DNA of 64,000 nt, from contig OZ223308.1 of assembly GCA_965140765.1 (NCBI GenBank), positions 806,001 to 870,000 on the forward strand, in the 5' to 3' direction. The translations under genes and the position numbers were made by a program. Within the stretch, counting starts at the first letter, position 1; each line of letters starts with the position of its first letter. The DNA comes from Sunxiuqinia sp963678245. Lineage in GTDB: Bacteria > Bacteroidota > Bacteroidia > Bacteroidales > Prolixibacteraceae. This document shows, piece by piece, positions 54,180-63,460 of this stretch. The notes below the pieces were generated by a model. That model had not been told where the DNA came from. It saw only the letters and a program-made list of their open reading frames with translations, and did not search any database.

Positions 54180-54203
54180 ACTTGAAATTTTAATTTTTTT
54201 GAT

Positions 54204-55460
54204 ATGTCGATGGACAAAGTTATAGAGAAGAAAAAAGGGTTAAAGAAAAAACACTTTTACATAGCAGGAGGCATTTTTGTATTTATGTTCCTGATCTATC
54301 AACTGGCTTTTTCTGATCATCGGTCAGTGTTTCGTGCTGAGCGCGAAAAACTAACGATCAGTAGGGTTGACGACGGACAGTTTAATGATTACATCACCAT
54401 TATCGGTCAGGTGGAACCAATTACAACCATTTATCTTGATGCTGAAGAAGGCGGAAAAGTAGAAGAGATTTATATTGAAGAAGGCGAGATGGTTAAAAAA
54501 GGAGACGAAATTTTAAAACTGCGGAACACCGACTTGAATACCACCATTATGAATAGTGAGTCGCAACTCGCTTACCATGCCAATGAGCTTCGAAATACGC
54601 AAATACAGATTGAACAACAACAACTTCAAAATAAACAGCAAAAGCTTGAGATTGACTTGAAAGTGGTACAGGCCAAACGAAAATACAGGCAATACGATCG
54701 CTTATTTGAAGAAAATTTGGTAGCAAAAGAAGATTACCTGCAGGCAAAGGAAAATTATGAGTTGGCTTTACGTGAAAAAGACCTGACTTATCAAAAAATG
54801 GTTCAGGACTCTATTTTTAGAGCCAACCAGCAAAAAAGTATGAACGAGAGTTTGGAGAATAACCGACTGAGTTTGCAAATGGCTAAAGAGCGGCTGGAAA
54901 ATCTGAATGTAAAAGCACCCGCTGATGGTCAGCTTGGATTGTTGGATGCCGAAATTGGACAATCGATTTCTCGTGGTCAGTCATTAGGGTTGGTCCATAT
55001 TCTGACTAATTTTAAAATCAATGCGCAAATTGATGAGCACTACATTGATCGTATTCGCCGAGACTTGTCGGCGGCGTTCGAGCGAAATGAGGTTGATTAT
55101 AAATTGAATGTCAAGAAAGTGTATCCTGAAGTGCGCGAAGGCCAATTTGAAATTGATCTGCTTTTTGCAGACGAAAAGCCCGATAACATTCGGACGGGGC
55201 AGACGTACCATATCAAGCTGGAGCTGGGTCAGCCCGAAAAAGCAGTGTTGTTGCCACGCGGCGGCTTCTTCCAAAGCACTGGCGGGCAATGGGTTTTTGT
55301 ATTGAACGAAAATGGAACTGAGGCCGAGAAGCGAAGCATTCGAATTGGCAAGCAAAATCCGCAGTACTACGAAGTTTTAGAAGGATTGGAATCCGGCGAA
55401 CAAGTCATAACTTCGAGCTACGAGCTGTTTGGAGATAATGATCGTATCGTGTTTAAGTAG
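54204..55460 (+). CDS. Periplasmic adaptor (HlyD/MacA-type membrane fusion protein)
   Basis: 418 residues with one N-terminal transmembrane helix (about 18-36). Lipoyl halves (about 65-95, GQVEPITTIYLDAEEGGKVEEIYIEEGEMVKKGDEIL, and about 230-255, LNVKAPADGQLGLLDAEIGQSISRGQ) flank a long coiled-coil hairpin (about 100-225). A beta-barrel and membrane-proximal domain follow (TGQTYHIKLELGQPEKAVLLPRGGFF). Such adaptors connect an inner-membrane ABC transporter to TolC. The gene lies 24 bases after tolC in the same operon. Confidence 0.9.
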   Translation: MSMDKVIEKKKGLKKKHFYIAGGIFVFMFLIYQLAFSDHRSVFRAEREKLTISRVDDGQFNDYITIIGQVEPITTIYLDAEEGGKVEEIYIEEGEMVKKGDEILKLRNTDLNTTIMNSESQLAYHANELRNTQIQIEQQQLQNKQQKLEIDLKVVQAKRKYRQYDRLFEENLVAKEDYLQAKENYELALREKDLTYQKMVQDSIFRANQQKSMNESLENNRLSLQMAKERLENLNVKAPADGQLGLLDAEIGQSISRGQSLGLVHILTNFKINAQIDEHYIDRIRRDLSAAFERNEVDYKLNVKKVYPEVREGQFEIDLLFADEKPDNIRTGQTYHIKLELGQPEKAVLLPRGGFFQSTGGQWVFVLNENGTEAEKRSIRIGKQNPQYYEVLEGLESGEQVITSSYELFGDNDRIVFK

Positions 55461-55577
55461 TAATGATTAGATAAGAATAATTTATAAATTGATAGAATAA
55501 GTTTCAATAATAAATTTTAAAAGCATGAGTAAAGGGTTTTCTTGGCTCTCAGCTCTATGCCCCAACGTATTTTTATC

Positions 55578-56276
55578 ATGATAAAAACAGTCAACTTAAC
55601 CAAAGTATTTCGCACGGAAGATATTGAAACCAGTGCGTTGAATCAAGTCAGCCTGCATGTGCAGAAAGGCGAGTTTGTAGCCATTATGGGGCCATCTGGA
55701 TGTGGAAAGTCAACTTTGCTCAATATTGTTGGCTTACTTGACAATCCTTCGGGTGGAGAGTATTTTTTCGATGGCAAAGAAGTGGGTCAGTTGAAAGAAC
55801 GCAACCGAACCCAGTTGCGTAAAGGCAACATCGGCTTCGTATTTCAAAGCTTTAACCTGATTGATGAGCTAAATGTATACGAAAACGTAGAGTTGCCGCT
55901 CATCTACCTGAAGTTGAAAGCCAGCGAGCGTAAAGCCATGGTCGAAAAAGTGCTGGAGCGCATGAGAATCAGCCATCGCCGGAAACATTTTCCTCAACAA
56001 TTGTCAGGAGGACAGCAGCAACGTGTAGCCATTGCCCGTGCCGTGGTAGCTAATCCTAAGCTGATTTTGGCGGATGAGCCAACCGGTAACCTCGACTCGA
56101 AAAACGGTATGGAAGTGATGAATCTTCTTACTGAACTGAATCGTGAAGGAACTACGATTGTGATGGTGACTCACTCGTTGCATGACTCTGAATTTGCCCA
56201 CCGCGTAGTGAATCTGTTCGACGGACAAATCATTACGGAAGAGGTAAAAAAGCAACTCGGAGAAGTGTTATTGTAA
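55578..56276 (+). CDS. ABC transporter ATPase (MacB/LolD type)
   Basis: 232 residues from ATG 55578; the frame opens 36 bases earlier without family similarity. Walker A GPSGCGKST, Q-loop FVFQSFNLI, signature LSGGQQQRVAIARA, Walker B LILADEPTGNLD and H-loop MVTHSLHD are complete. This is the MacB/LolD/FtsE type that pairs with FtsX-fold permeases. It is the only ATPase visible for the four or more permease genes downstream, so it may serve several of them. Confidence 0.93.
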   Translation: MIKTVNLTKVFRTEDIETSALNQVSLHVQKGEFVAIMGPSGCGKSTLLNIVGLLDNPSGGEYFFDGKEVGQLKERNRTQLRKGNIGFVFQSFNLIDELNVYENVELPLIYLKLKASERKAMVEKVLERMRISHRRKHFPQQLSGGQQQRVAIARAVVANPKLILADEPTGNLDSKNGMEVMNLLTELNREGTTIVMVTHSLHDSEFAHRVVNLFDGQIITEEVKKQLGEVLL

Positions 56277-56292
56277 TTGAAAATTTAATGCC

Positions 56293-58641
56293 ATGAGAAA
56301 TTTGCGTTTTACATTTCGGATGTTGAAACGGAATCCGATGCTGATTTTTATTAGCCTCCCTAGTCTGGCTATTGGACTGGCTGCCGTTTTATTGTTACTA
56401 GTGTATTTGAATAATGAAATCAGCTTCGATCAGCATTTCAAAACCAAAGACCGCGTGGTGCGGCTTTACAACGATTTGAAAGAAAATGGCGAAAATACGA
56501 TTTATGGCATTTGTTTGCGAAAGTCATACACCGACATCCCGTCACAAATTCCGGAAGTTGAAGCCGCTACCCAGATTTTTCGCGGGTGGGATGTGAATGT
56601 AAAGCAACAGGAAGATCAATTTCAAAAGGTAAACCTGCTTTATGCCGATCCGGGATTTTTTGAGGTTTTCGGACAAGAGTTGCTGGTTGGAAACAAAGCC
56701 GATGCGTTGAAAGGAGAAAATACGGTGGTACTTTCAGAATCCACTGCACTTAAAATTTTTCAAACGATTGACTGTATTGGAAAAAATATTCTTATTTCTG
56801 ACGAGCCATTTCTTATTTCTGGCGTGATGGAAGATCTGCCTAAAACAACCCACTTTAATTTTGATTTACTGGCCTCTATGAAAACCTTGCATCCGGGAAA
56901 TTACGGGGGACTGGAGTTTTTCTCTTATTACCTGATCGATCAAAAAGCAGATCCGATGGTGGTTGGCGAGAAAATCAGTCAAGTTAATAATCGGCTGATG
57001 GAACCGTGGAAAGAAGGAATGGATGCAGAAGTGCACTCGGGCGTTGAGTTGTTAAAAGACCTTCATCTTCATACAAAAGTGGATTTCGATTTGTCGCAAA
57101 AGGCAAATTTAACGAGTATCGGAATTGTGATTGGCATCGCTGTTTTTATTTTGCTAATTGCCCTGATCAACTTTCTGAATTTGTACATTCTTCATGGCGA
57201 AAAACGGATTTCCGAGATCGCTTCCCGAAAATCGATCGGTGCCGATGTTGGTATCATCACGCGCATGTTTTACACCGAAACCGGGATCATTGGGGTGATT
57301 GCATTTTTGTTAGCATTGGTGCTTCTATTCTTTGTGCAGCCCAGTTTTGCACACCTTATGCAACGCCCGTTGGAATTTTCTGACTTGCTTACACCAACCG
57401 GACTTCTTTTAAGTTTAGTAATTCTGGCAGTGGTTGTTTTGATTTCCGGAGCTTATCCGAGTTTTTATTTGGCGAAACTCAATTTAGTAAATGGCTTGAA
57501 AGGAAAGACCGGACAGATAAAACGTAAAAATCGCCTTTCGATGGCTTCTGTGTTGGTTCAGTTTAGCATCACCGTTTTCCTGATTAGTTCGTTGTTTATC
57601 GTTCAGTCGCAGGTAAATTACCTGAAAAATATGCCGCTCGGATTCAACCCACAGGGAGTCGTTGGATTTAACAGTTACAGTTCTTCCATGAGAAGAAAAT
57701 ACACCAGTATTGAAGATGATTTGCGCCAGCTCCCTTTTGTAAAAGAAGTAGCCTCGTCACAAGCTCGAATGGGGGGAGGCGGCTCCGGACAAACCATCAA
57801 ATTATTTGGCAGCACCGATAAATCGTCAGCTGTTGATGAATACCGCATTCATCCCGGATTTTGCGAGACCATGCAATTTCATCTTCAAAACGGACGGTTT
57901 TTCCGCGAAGGAGAAGCTGATAAAAATACCATCATCCTTAACCAAAGTGCTGCAGAATTATTACACACCGAGAATCTGGTTGGCAAACAAATTGATTTCA
58001 ACGGCAAGCCAATGACCGTTGTCGGAGTGGTCGACAACTTCTTTCATGTTGATCATCCCGGAGATCCAATCACACCCTTGATTTTAACCAACTACACCAA
58101 TTATGCTTACCACTGCTACATTCGCACAGGGAGTAATCTTACTTTTGCTCAGCTGTCGCAAGTGGCTGCGATTTTGAAACAATACGATCCGGAGTATATT
58201 TTTAGTTCGTACGAATTAAACGATGTTTATACCGCAAAATTTGAAAGCGAAAACCGGGTGATGAATTTGGTGAAATCCGGAACTTGGCTTGCCATTCTGA
58301 TTAGCTTCGTTGGACTGGTTAGTTTATCATTACTCAACGTAAACCGCCGCCGCAAAGAAATTGGCATCCGTAAAGTGGTTGGAAGCTCTATTTCTGAAGT
58401 GATGTTTTCGATTGTCCGTCAATATATTTTGCTGGTTTTAGCATCAACACTTTTAGCCGCTCTTCCGGCCTATCTTCTGATGCAGGAATGGCTGAAAAAC
58501 TTTTCCGAGCGCATTCCGCTTCAAGCGAGCTATTTCTTGCTCAGTGGACTTTTTGCGCTGGTAATTGCTTTGCTGGCTGTCTCTTTTCAAAGTTGGAAAG
58601 CCGCCACCCGAAATCCTGTGGAGGCACTCCGATATGAATAA
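56293..58641 (+). CDS. FtsX/MacB-type permease 1
   Basis: 782 residues with duplicated MacB-like organisation. N-terminal TM helix (about 18-40, LIFISLPSLAIGLAAVLLLLVYL), a periplasmic core domain, three TM helices near 275-410 (including an FtsX block RISEIASRKSIGADVG), a second periplasmic domain, and a C-terminal FtsX domain with three TM helices and RRRKEIGIRKVVGSSISEVMFSI. The end RNPVEALRYE is the family's signature tail. MacB-like permeases use ATP hydrolysis in the cytoplasm to drive substrate out through TolC. It starts 16 bases after the ATPase gene. Confidence 0.9.
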   Translation: MRNLRFTFRMLKRNPMLIFISLPSLAIGLAAVLLLLVYLNNEISFDQHFKTKDRVVRLYNDLKENGENTIYGICLRKSYTDIPSQIPEVEAATQIFRGWDVNVKQQEDQFQKVNLLYADPGFFEVFGQELLVGNKADALKGENTVVLSESTALKIFQTIDCIGKNILISDEPFLISGVMEDLPKTTHFNFDLLASMKTLHPGNYGGLEFFSYYLIDQKADPMVVGEKISQVNNRLMEPWKEGMDAEVHSGVELLKDLHLHTKVDFDLSQKANLTSIGIVIGIAVFILLIALINFLNLYILHGEKRISEIASRKSIGADVGIITRMFYTETGIIGVIAFLLALVLLFFVQPSFAHLMQRPLEFSDLLTPTGLLLSLVILAVVVLISGAYPSFYLAKLNLVNGLKGKTGQIKRKNRLSMASVLVQFSITVFLISSLFIVQSQVNYLKNMPLGFNPQGVVGFNSYSSSMRRKYTSIEDDLRQLPFVKEVASSQARMGGGGSGQTIKLFGSTDKSSAVDEYRIHPGFCETMQFHLQNGRFFREGEADKNTIILNQSAAELLHTENLVGKQIDFNGKPMTVVGVVDNFFHVDHPGDPITPLILTNYTNYAYHCYIRTGSNLTFAQLSQVAAILKQYDPEYIFSSYELNDVYTAKFESENRVMNLVKSGTWLAILISFVGLVSLSLLNVNRRRKEIGIRKVVGSSISEVMFSIVRQYILLVLASTLLAALPAYLLMQEWLKNFSERIPLQASYFLLSGLFALVIALLAVSFQSWKAATRNPVEALRYE

Positions 58642-58670
58642 TTATGATCTTAGAATAACAACCCGGCAGT

Positions 58671-61016
58671 ATGATAATATTTAAACGGATTTTAAAAGCA
58701 ACATTCAAATACAAAACCTCTTCATTGTTAACGTTGCTGAGTTTGGTGATTTCCTTTACGGGGATTATCATTCTTAGTTTATATGTGAGTTTTGAGAAGA
58801 GTTTCGATAGTTTTCATACGAATGGTGATTCCATCTATCGACTGGAAATTCGTAGCGACGGAAGCTGGCTTCCCGCAAAAATGAGCCAAGTGATCAAAAA
58901 AAATGTTCCGGAGGTAAAAGCAATTACTCCGCTTTGGAACGACGATCAGTTTGTGACGACACCGGAACTGAAGGAAACGAATGTTAAGTTTTCTTCACAT
59001 GTTTATTTTGCAGATACCGCTTTCTTCGAAATGTTCTCTTTTCCTCTGGTTTTTGGTGATAAGTCTACTGTATTAAATGATCCGCATGCGGTTGTATTGT
59101 CAGAAACGCTTTCTCATAAATTGTTTGGGCAAAGTAATCCTCTCGGCAAAAATGTGATTGCCGGAAATGTAACGTATCAGGTCAAAGGGGTGATGAAAGA
59201 TTTCCCAAAGAATTCTAGTTTTCAGGCCGATTGTGTGGTCGCTTTTTCAGTCTACACAGCCGAAAAGGAATACAGCTATTTCGACCAATGGAGCGAGTGG
59301 AGCTTTAATAATGTAATGTTGCTCGAAAAAAATAGTAATCCGCAACAGGTTGCTGCAAAAATTGAACAGCTGGATGAGATTGAGCAGCAAATTGAAGACG
59401 AAAAAGCGGCTTATAATGGAGGCCAAGCTTTTATTTACCTGCGCCCATTTAATGAAGTTCATTTTTTTAACGACGGAGCTTTGCCAGGTTATACCAATCC
59501 GGTTGTGCTGAATGTTTTGATATTGCTGATTGTTATTCTGGCGATAATGGGAGCTGTTAACTTTGTCAATTTTTCAACTTCGCAGGCTCCTTTGCGTGCG
59601 AAAGGACTTTCTATAACTCGGGTGCTTGGAGGACGCAGGATATCATCAATGATACAAATTGTAACCGAATCTGTTCTATTGTCGTTCCTGGCACTGTTGA
59701 TTTCACTGCTGATTTATTGGTTGACCTACCGTTTTCTTGAGTCTTTTTTCGATATTCAGGGCCTGTCAATGAGTGGAAGAATGGTCTTTCTTCTACTTTT
59801 TGGGGTGTTTGCCTTAGTTTTTGGAGTTTTGGCAGGCTTGTATCCTTCTAGTTATGTCACTTCGCCCCCTATTGCTCAAACTGTTAAAGGGAATATCCAT
59901 TTTAGTGGAAAGGGAACGTTATTTCGAAATGCATTAATTATTGTTCAGTTCGTTTGTACAATTGCTTTAATTGCATCTTCACTGGTTATTGAGAAGCAAT
60001 TGAATTTCTGGCGAAACTTCGATATTGGGATTGATAAGAAGCATGTTGTTTACCTATCAACAACTCCTGAACTACGAGAACATTATCAAGCATTTGCCGG
60101 TGAGTTAATGAACAATCGTAATATTGAAGATTATACCTATACACAGTTTATTCCCGGACGTGTAGGGATGGGATGGGGGCGTGAAGTTGACGGGCAGTAC
60201 ATTCAATTTACATGCTGGCCAATTGATGATCGTTTCCTTGATTTTTTTAAAGTTGAGATGGTGGACGGTCAAGCATTTTCGAAGAACTCAAAGGCAGAAG
60301 TCAATGATTTTATTGTGAATGAAAAGGCTGTTGCAGAATTTGGCTGGGAAAATCCTTTGGAGCGAAGGATTAATTCTTTTAATGAAAGAGGACAGATCGT
60401 TGGAGTTGCCAAAGATTTTAATTTCTCATCATTGAAATCGGAAGTTCCGCCCATGGCTTTTTGGCGGACTGATGTGCGGAAAAACCAGCTATTGCTTCGT
60501 GTTTCGCCCGGAAACTATACGCAAACAGTACAATATATTAAAAGCACAGCTCATAAGTTTGATGCAAAAAATCAGTTTGAAGTACATTTTCTGGATGACT
60601 CCTTAAATCAACTTTATGCCAAGGAAGAAAAAATGGCTCGTTTCATCGAATTTGTTTCGCTTTGGACTATTCTTTTGTCGGTAGCCGGATTGCTTGGATT
60701 AGTCATTTTTATTAGTCGGGATCGGATCAAAGAAATCGGCATCCGCAAAGTCAATGGCGCTAAAATATCTGAAGTAATGACGATGCTCAACAAAGACTTT
60801 GTGAAATGGGTGGCCATTGCTTTTGTAATTGCTACGCCTGTTGCCTGGTACGCCATGAGTCGCTGGCTCGAAAACTTTGCCTACAAAACCAACTTGAGTT
60901 GGTGGATTTTTGCTTTAGCCGGAATCTTGGCATTGGGAATTGCGCTGCTGACTGTGAGTTGGCAAAGCTGGAAAGCCGCCATGAGAAATCCGGTGGAGGC
61001 GTTGAGGTATGAATAA
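58671..61016 (+). CDS. FtsX/MacB-type permease 2
   Basis: 781 residues with the same two-part layout as permease 1: an N-terminal TM helix (about 16-38) and periplasmic core with YQVKGVMKDFPKNSSFQ, a central group of TM helices (about 275-410), a second periplasmic part, and the C-terminal FtsX domain KEIGIRKVNGAKISEVMTML ending RNPVEALRYE. Its last 95 residues are nearly the same as those of permease 3, including 58 identical bases (60895-60952), although the N-terminal parts are well diverged. Confidence 0.9.
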   Translation: MIIFKRILKATFKYKTSSLLTLLSLVISFTGIIILSLYVSFEKSFDSFHTNGDSIYRLEIRSDGSWLPAKMSQVIKKNVPEVKAITPLWNDDQFVTTPELKETNVKFSSHVYFADTAFFEMFSFPLVFGDKSTVLNDPHAVVLSETLSHKLFGQSNPLGKNVIAGNVTYQVKGVMKDFPKNSSFQADCVVAFSVYTAEKEYSYFDQWSEWSFNNVMLLEKNSNPQQVAAKIEQLDEIEQQIEDEKAAYNGGQAFIYLRPFNEVHFFNDGALPGYTNPVVLNVLILLIVILAIMGAVNFVNFSTSQAPLRAKGLSITRVLGGRRISSMIQIVTESVLLSFLALLISLLIYWLTYRFLESFFDIQGLSMSGRMVFLLLFGVFALVFGVLAGLYPSSYVTSPPIAQTVKGNIHFSGKGTLFRNALIIVQFVCTIALIASSLVIEKQLNFWRNFDIGIDKKHVVYLSTTPELREHYQAFAGELMNNRNIEDYTYTQFIPGRVGMGWGREVDGQYIQFTCWPIDDRFLDFFKVEMVDGQAFSKNSKAEVNDFIVNEKAVAEFGWENPLERRINSFNERGQIVGVAKDFNFSSLKSEVPPMAFWRTDVRKNQLLLRVSPGNYTQTVQYIKSTAHKFDAKNQFEVHFLDDSLNQLYAKEEKMARFIEFVSLWTILLSVAGLLGLVIFISRDRIKEIGIRKVNGAKISEVMTMLNKDFVKWVAIAFVIATPVAWYAMSRWLENFAYKTNLSWWIFALAGILALGIALLTVSWQSWKAAMRNPVEALRYE

Positions 61017-61031
61017 CAATAAAACCAAATA

Positions 61032-63419
61032 ATGAATCCAATAAATCAAGTTCGAATTGCTTTCAGACGCATTTTTGCTGATAAACTGAACTTCTTCATC
61101 AGCCTTACCGGTTTAGTTCTCGGACTAGCTATTGTTGCTGTTATCACGGTTTATGTCTTTAATGAATTCAGCTACAACCAATCGTTCGCCAACACCGATC
61201 GTATTTATCGCGTACTGAATTTCAATGAAAACGACGATAACACCTGGGCAAACACCCCTTTTGTATTGAGCGAAGTTGCCAAGGAACAATTTGCCGAAAT
61301 TGAAGAAGCCGTTCATCAGTACGTTATTCGGGATGTTGAAGTCGAAAAAAATACGGAGTATATTGAAGAGCCACTTTTGCTTTGCACAGAATCGTCTTTT
61401 TTCCGCGCATTTGGGGTCGAAGTACTTCAAGGAAGTCTGAACGATTTTGACCATGACCAAACCAAAATTTTAATTAGCAAAAGTTCTGCAACCAAATATT
61501 TCGGATCGGAAAATCCAGTTGGCAAAATCCTCCAATTAAAACATCAGGGAAAGGAATTCGATCTGGAAGTAGCTGCCATTTTCAAAGACATTCCGAGAAG
61601 TTCAACCGTGAAAGCTCCGTTTATTGTGAATATTGATTTTGGGGCCGCCGATCTAACTGAAAATATGATTGGTGTGGGAGATGATCTGCGGGAATTCGAA
61701 ATCAAAGAAGACTGGGTGGGTGTTTACTTCTCCAATTATTTTTTATTGAAAGAAGGTACTTCGGTCGAGCAATTTCAGACTAAACTTGAACAGCTCGGCA
61801 AGCTAAACGAAACCGATAATAATGCTCTTGAGTTCTCTTTGCAGGCGTTTCCGGACATCTATTTTCACTCCCAAAAAATTATTGACAACAACAGCTCAGA
61901 TCTTGGTAATCTACAAATGGTTTTTTTGCTGATGTTTGTGGCTGTGCTCATTTTATTCATTGCCTGCATCAATTACCTCAATTTATCGTTGGCAAAAACC
62001 ATTCAACAATGGCGGAATTTTGCTGTTCGCAGCGTGTGCGGCGCTTCCCGGAAATCGCTCATTGGGCAGTTGGTGCTCGAGTCGGCCTTAATTTCAACGC
62101 TCGCCCTACCATTCGCCTTAATTTTCGCGCAGCTTTTGCTACCATTTATAGGCCAACTTTTAGGAAAATCGTACACACTTTCGCTGGTAAATCACTTTGC
62201 TTTTATCGTTGCTATTCTATTTGCGATTGCGCTTACAACCGGAGCCATTTCGGGCTTGTTTGTTGCGTTACGTTTTTCAGCCATCAACATTCTTCAAATT
62301 TTAAAAGGAAGTATAGCCAAAGGCAGGGCACAATTCAGTTTTCGCCAGGGAATGGTAGTGTTTCAACTCACCGTTTTCATCATTCTTATATCGATGATGT
62401 TCCTGGTGCAAAAACAAGTTCAGTATTCATTTTCAAAAGATCTCGGTTTTGTAAAAGAAGGATTGATCCGTATTCCATTAGGCGATCACGACTTAAAATT
62501 GTTTAAACAGGAAGCCCTAAAAAATCCCAATGTAGAAAGCATTTCCGGAACCTTGTGGATGCCGCCAAGCGACAACCGGATGTATATTTCAATTCCGAGA
62601 GTTGATGACCGCACCGAGCAGGTAAAAGTCTCCGGACTATTTGTTGACTACCATTTCGCCGAAACCATGGGCATGAGAATTTTGATGGGTTCCGACTTTG
62701 ATGAGCAGGGAACAAACACCGGCGTTTTGGTGAATGAATCAGCCATTAAAACCTTAGGGCTGACGGATGTTTTGGGTGAGCAAACAGCATTTGGCCCCGT
62801 AGTTGGCGTAGTTAGCGACTTTAACATGTTTTCCTTACACGATGCCATTACGCCAATGGTCATCGGATTGAACCCAGGTATGAGTAAGGATGTAGCCATT
62901 CGGATCAACACGGCGAATTTTCAAAAAACGATTCAAGCCTTGAAAACTGTCTGGGAGAACAGCGGTGGCAGCACTCCTTTTAACTTTGAAATTACCGACG
63001 ATATTTTACGACGAATGTATGAAGAAGATATTCACTTTTCAAAAACCATTGGTTTGCTTGCAGCAATTGCAATCCTGATTTCCAGCCTCGGTTTATTTGG
63101 GTTGTCGCTGCTAATGAGCCGCCAGCGAACCAAAGAAATCGGCATCCGCAAAGTGAACGGTGCCAAAATTTCAGAAGTGATGGCGATGCTCAATAAAGAC
63201 TTTGTGAAATGGGTGGCAAGCGCGTTTGTAATCGCCACGCCAATAGCTTGGTTCGCTATGAACAAATGGCTCGAAAACTTTGCCTACAAGACCAACCTGA
63301 GTTGGTGGATTTTTGCTTTAGCCGGAATCTTGGCATTGGGAATTGCGCTGCTGACCGTGAGTTGGCAAAGCTGGCGGGCAGCTACGAGAAATCCGGTGGA
63401 TGCGTTGAGGTATGAATAA
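61032..63419 (+). CDS. FtsX/MacB-type permease 3
   Basis: 795 residues. N-terminal TM helix (about 16-40, FISLTGLVLGLAIVAVITVYVF), periplasmic core (VGKILQLKHQGKEFDLEVAAIFKDIPRSSTV), central TM group (about 295-420), second periplasmic domain, and the FtsX domain KEIGIRKVNGAKISEVMAML with tail RNPVDALRYE. It begins 15 bases after permease 2, in the same operon. The C-terminal identity with permease 2 extends to synonymous positions and suggests recent gene conversion. Confidence 0.9.
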   Translation: MNPINQVRIAFRRIFADKLNFFISLTGLVLGLAIVAVITVYVFNEFSYNQSFANTDRIYRVLNFNENDDNTWANTPFVLSEVAKEQFAEIEEAVHQYVIRDVEVEKNTEYIEEPLLLCTESSFFRAFGVEVLQGSLNDFDHDQTKILISKSSATKYFGSENPVGKILQLKHQGKEFDLEVAAIFKDIPRSSTVKAPFIVNIDFGAADLTENMIGVGDDLREFEIKEDWVGVYFSNYFLLKEGTSVEQFQTKLEQLGKLNETDNNALEFSLQAFPDIYFHSQKIIDNNSSDLGNLQMVFLLMFVAVLILFIACINYLNLSLAKTIQQWRNFAVRSVCGASRKSLIGQLVLESALISTLALPFALIFAQLLLPFIGQLLGKSYTLSLVNHFAFIVAILFAIALTTGAISGLFVALRFSAINILQILKGSIAKGRAQFSFRQGMVVFQLTVFIILISMMFLVQKQVQYSFSKDLGFVKEGLIRIPLGDHDLKLFKQEALKNPNVESISGTLWMPPSDNRMYISIPRVDDRTEQVKVSGLFVDYHFAETMGMRILMGSDFDEQGTNTGVLVNESAIKTLGLTDVLGEQTAFGPVVGVVSDFNMFSLHDAITPMVIGLNPGMSKDVAIRINTANFQKTIQALKTVWENSGGSTPFNFEITDDILRRMYEEDIHFSKTIGLLAAIAILISSLGLFGLSLLMSRQRTKEIGIRKVNGAKISEVMAMLNKDFVKWVASAFVIATPIAWFAMNKWLENFAYKTNLSWWIFALAGILALGIALLTVSWQSWRAATRNPVDALRYE

Positions 63420-63460
63420 GAAAGTTCCAGAGAGACGTAACCTGAATAGAAGAATTGACT

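Noticed and set aside
62009..62506. 165-codon open frame on the plus strand
   Set aside because: It is an alternative frame of FtsX permease 3, whose own frame has clear domains throughout.
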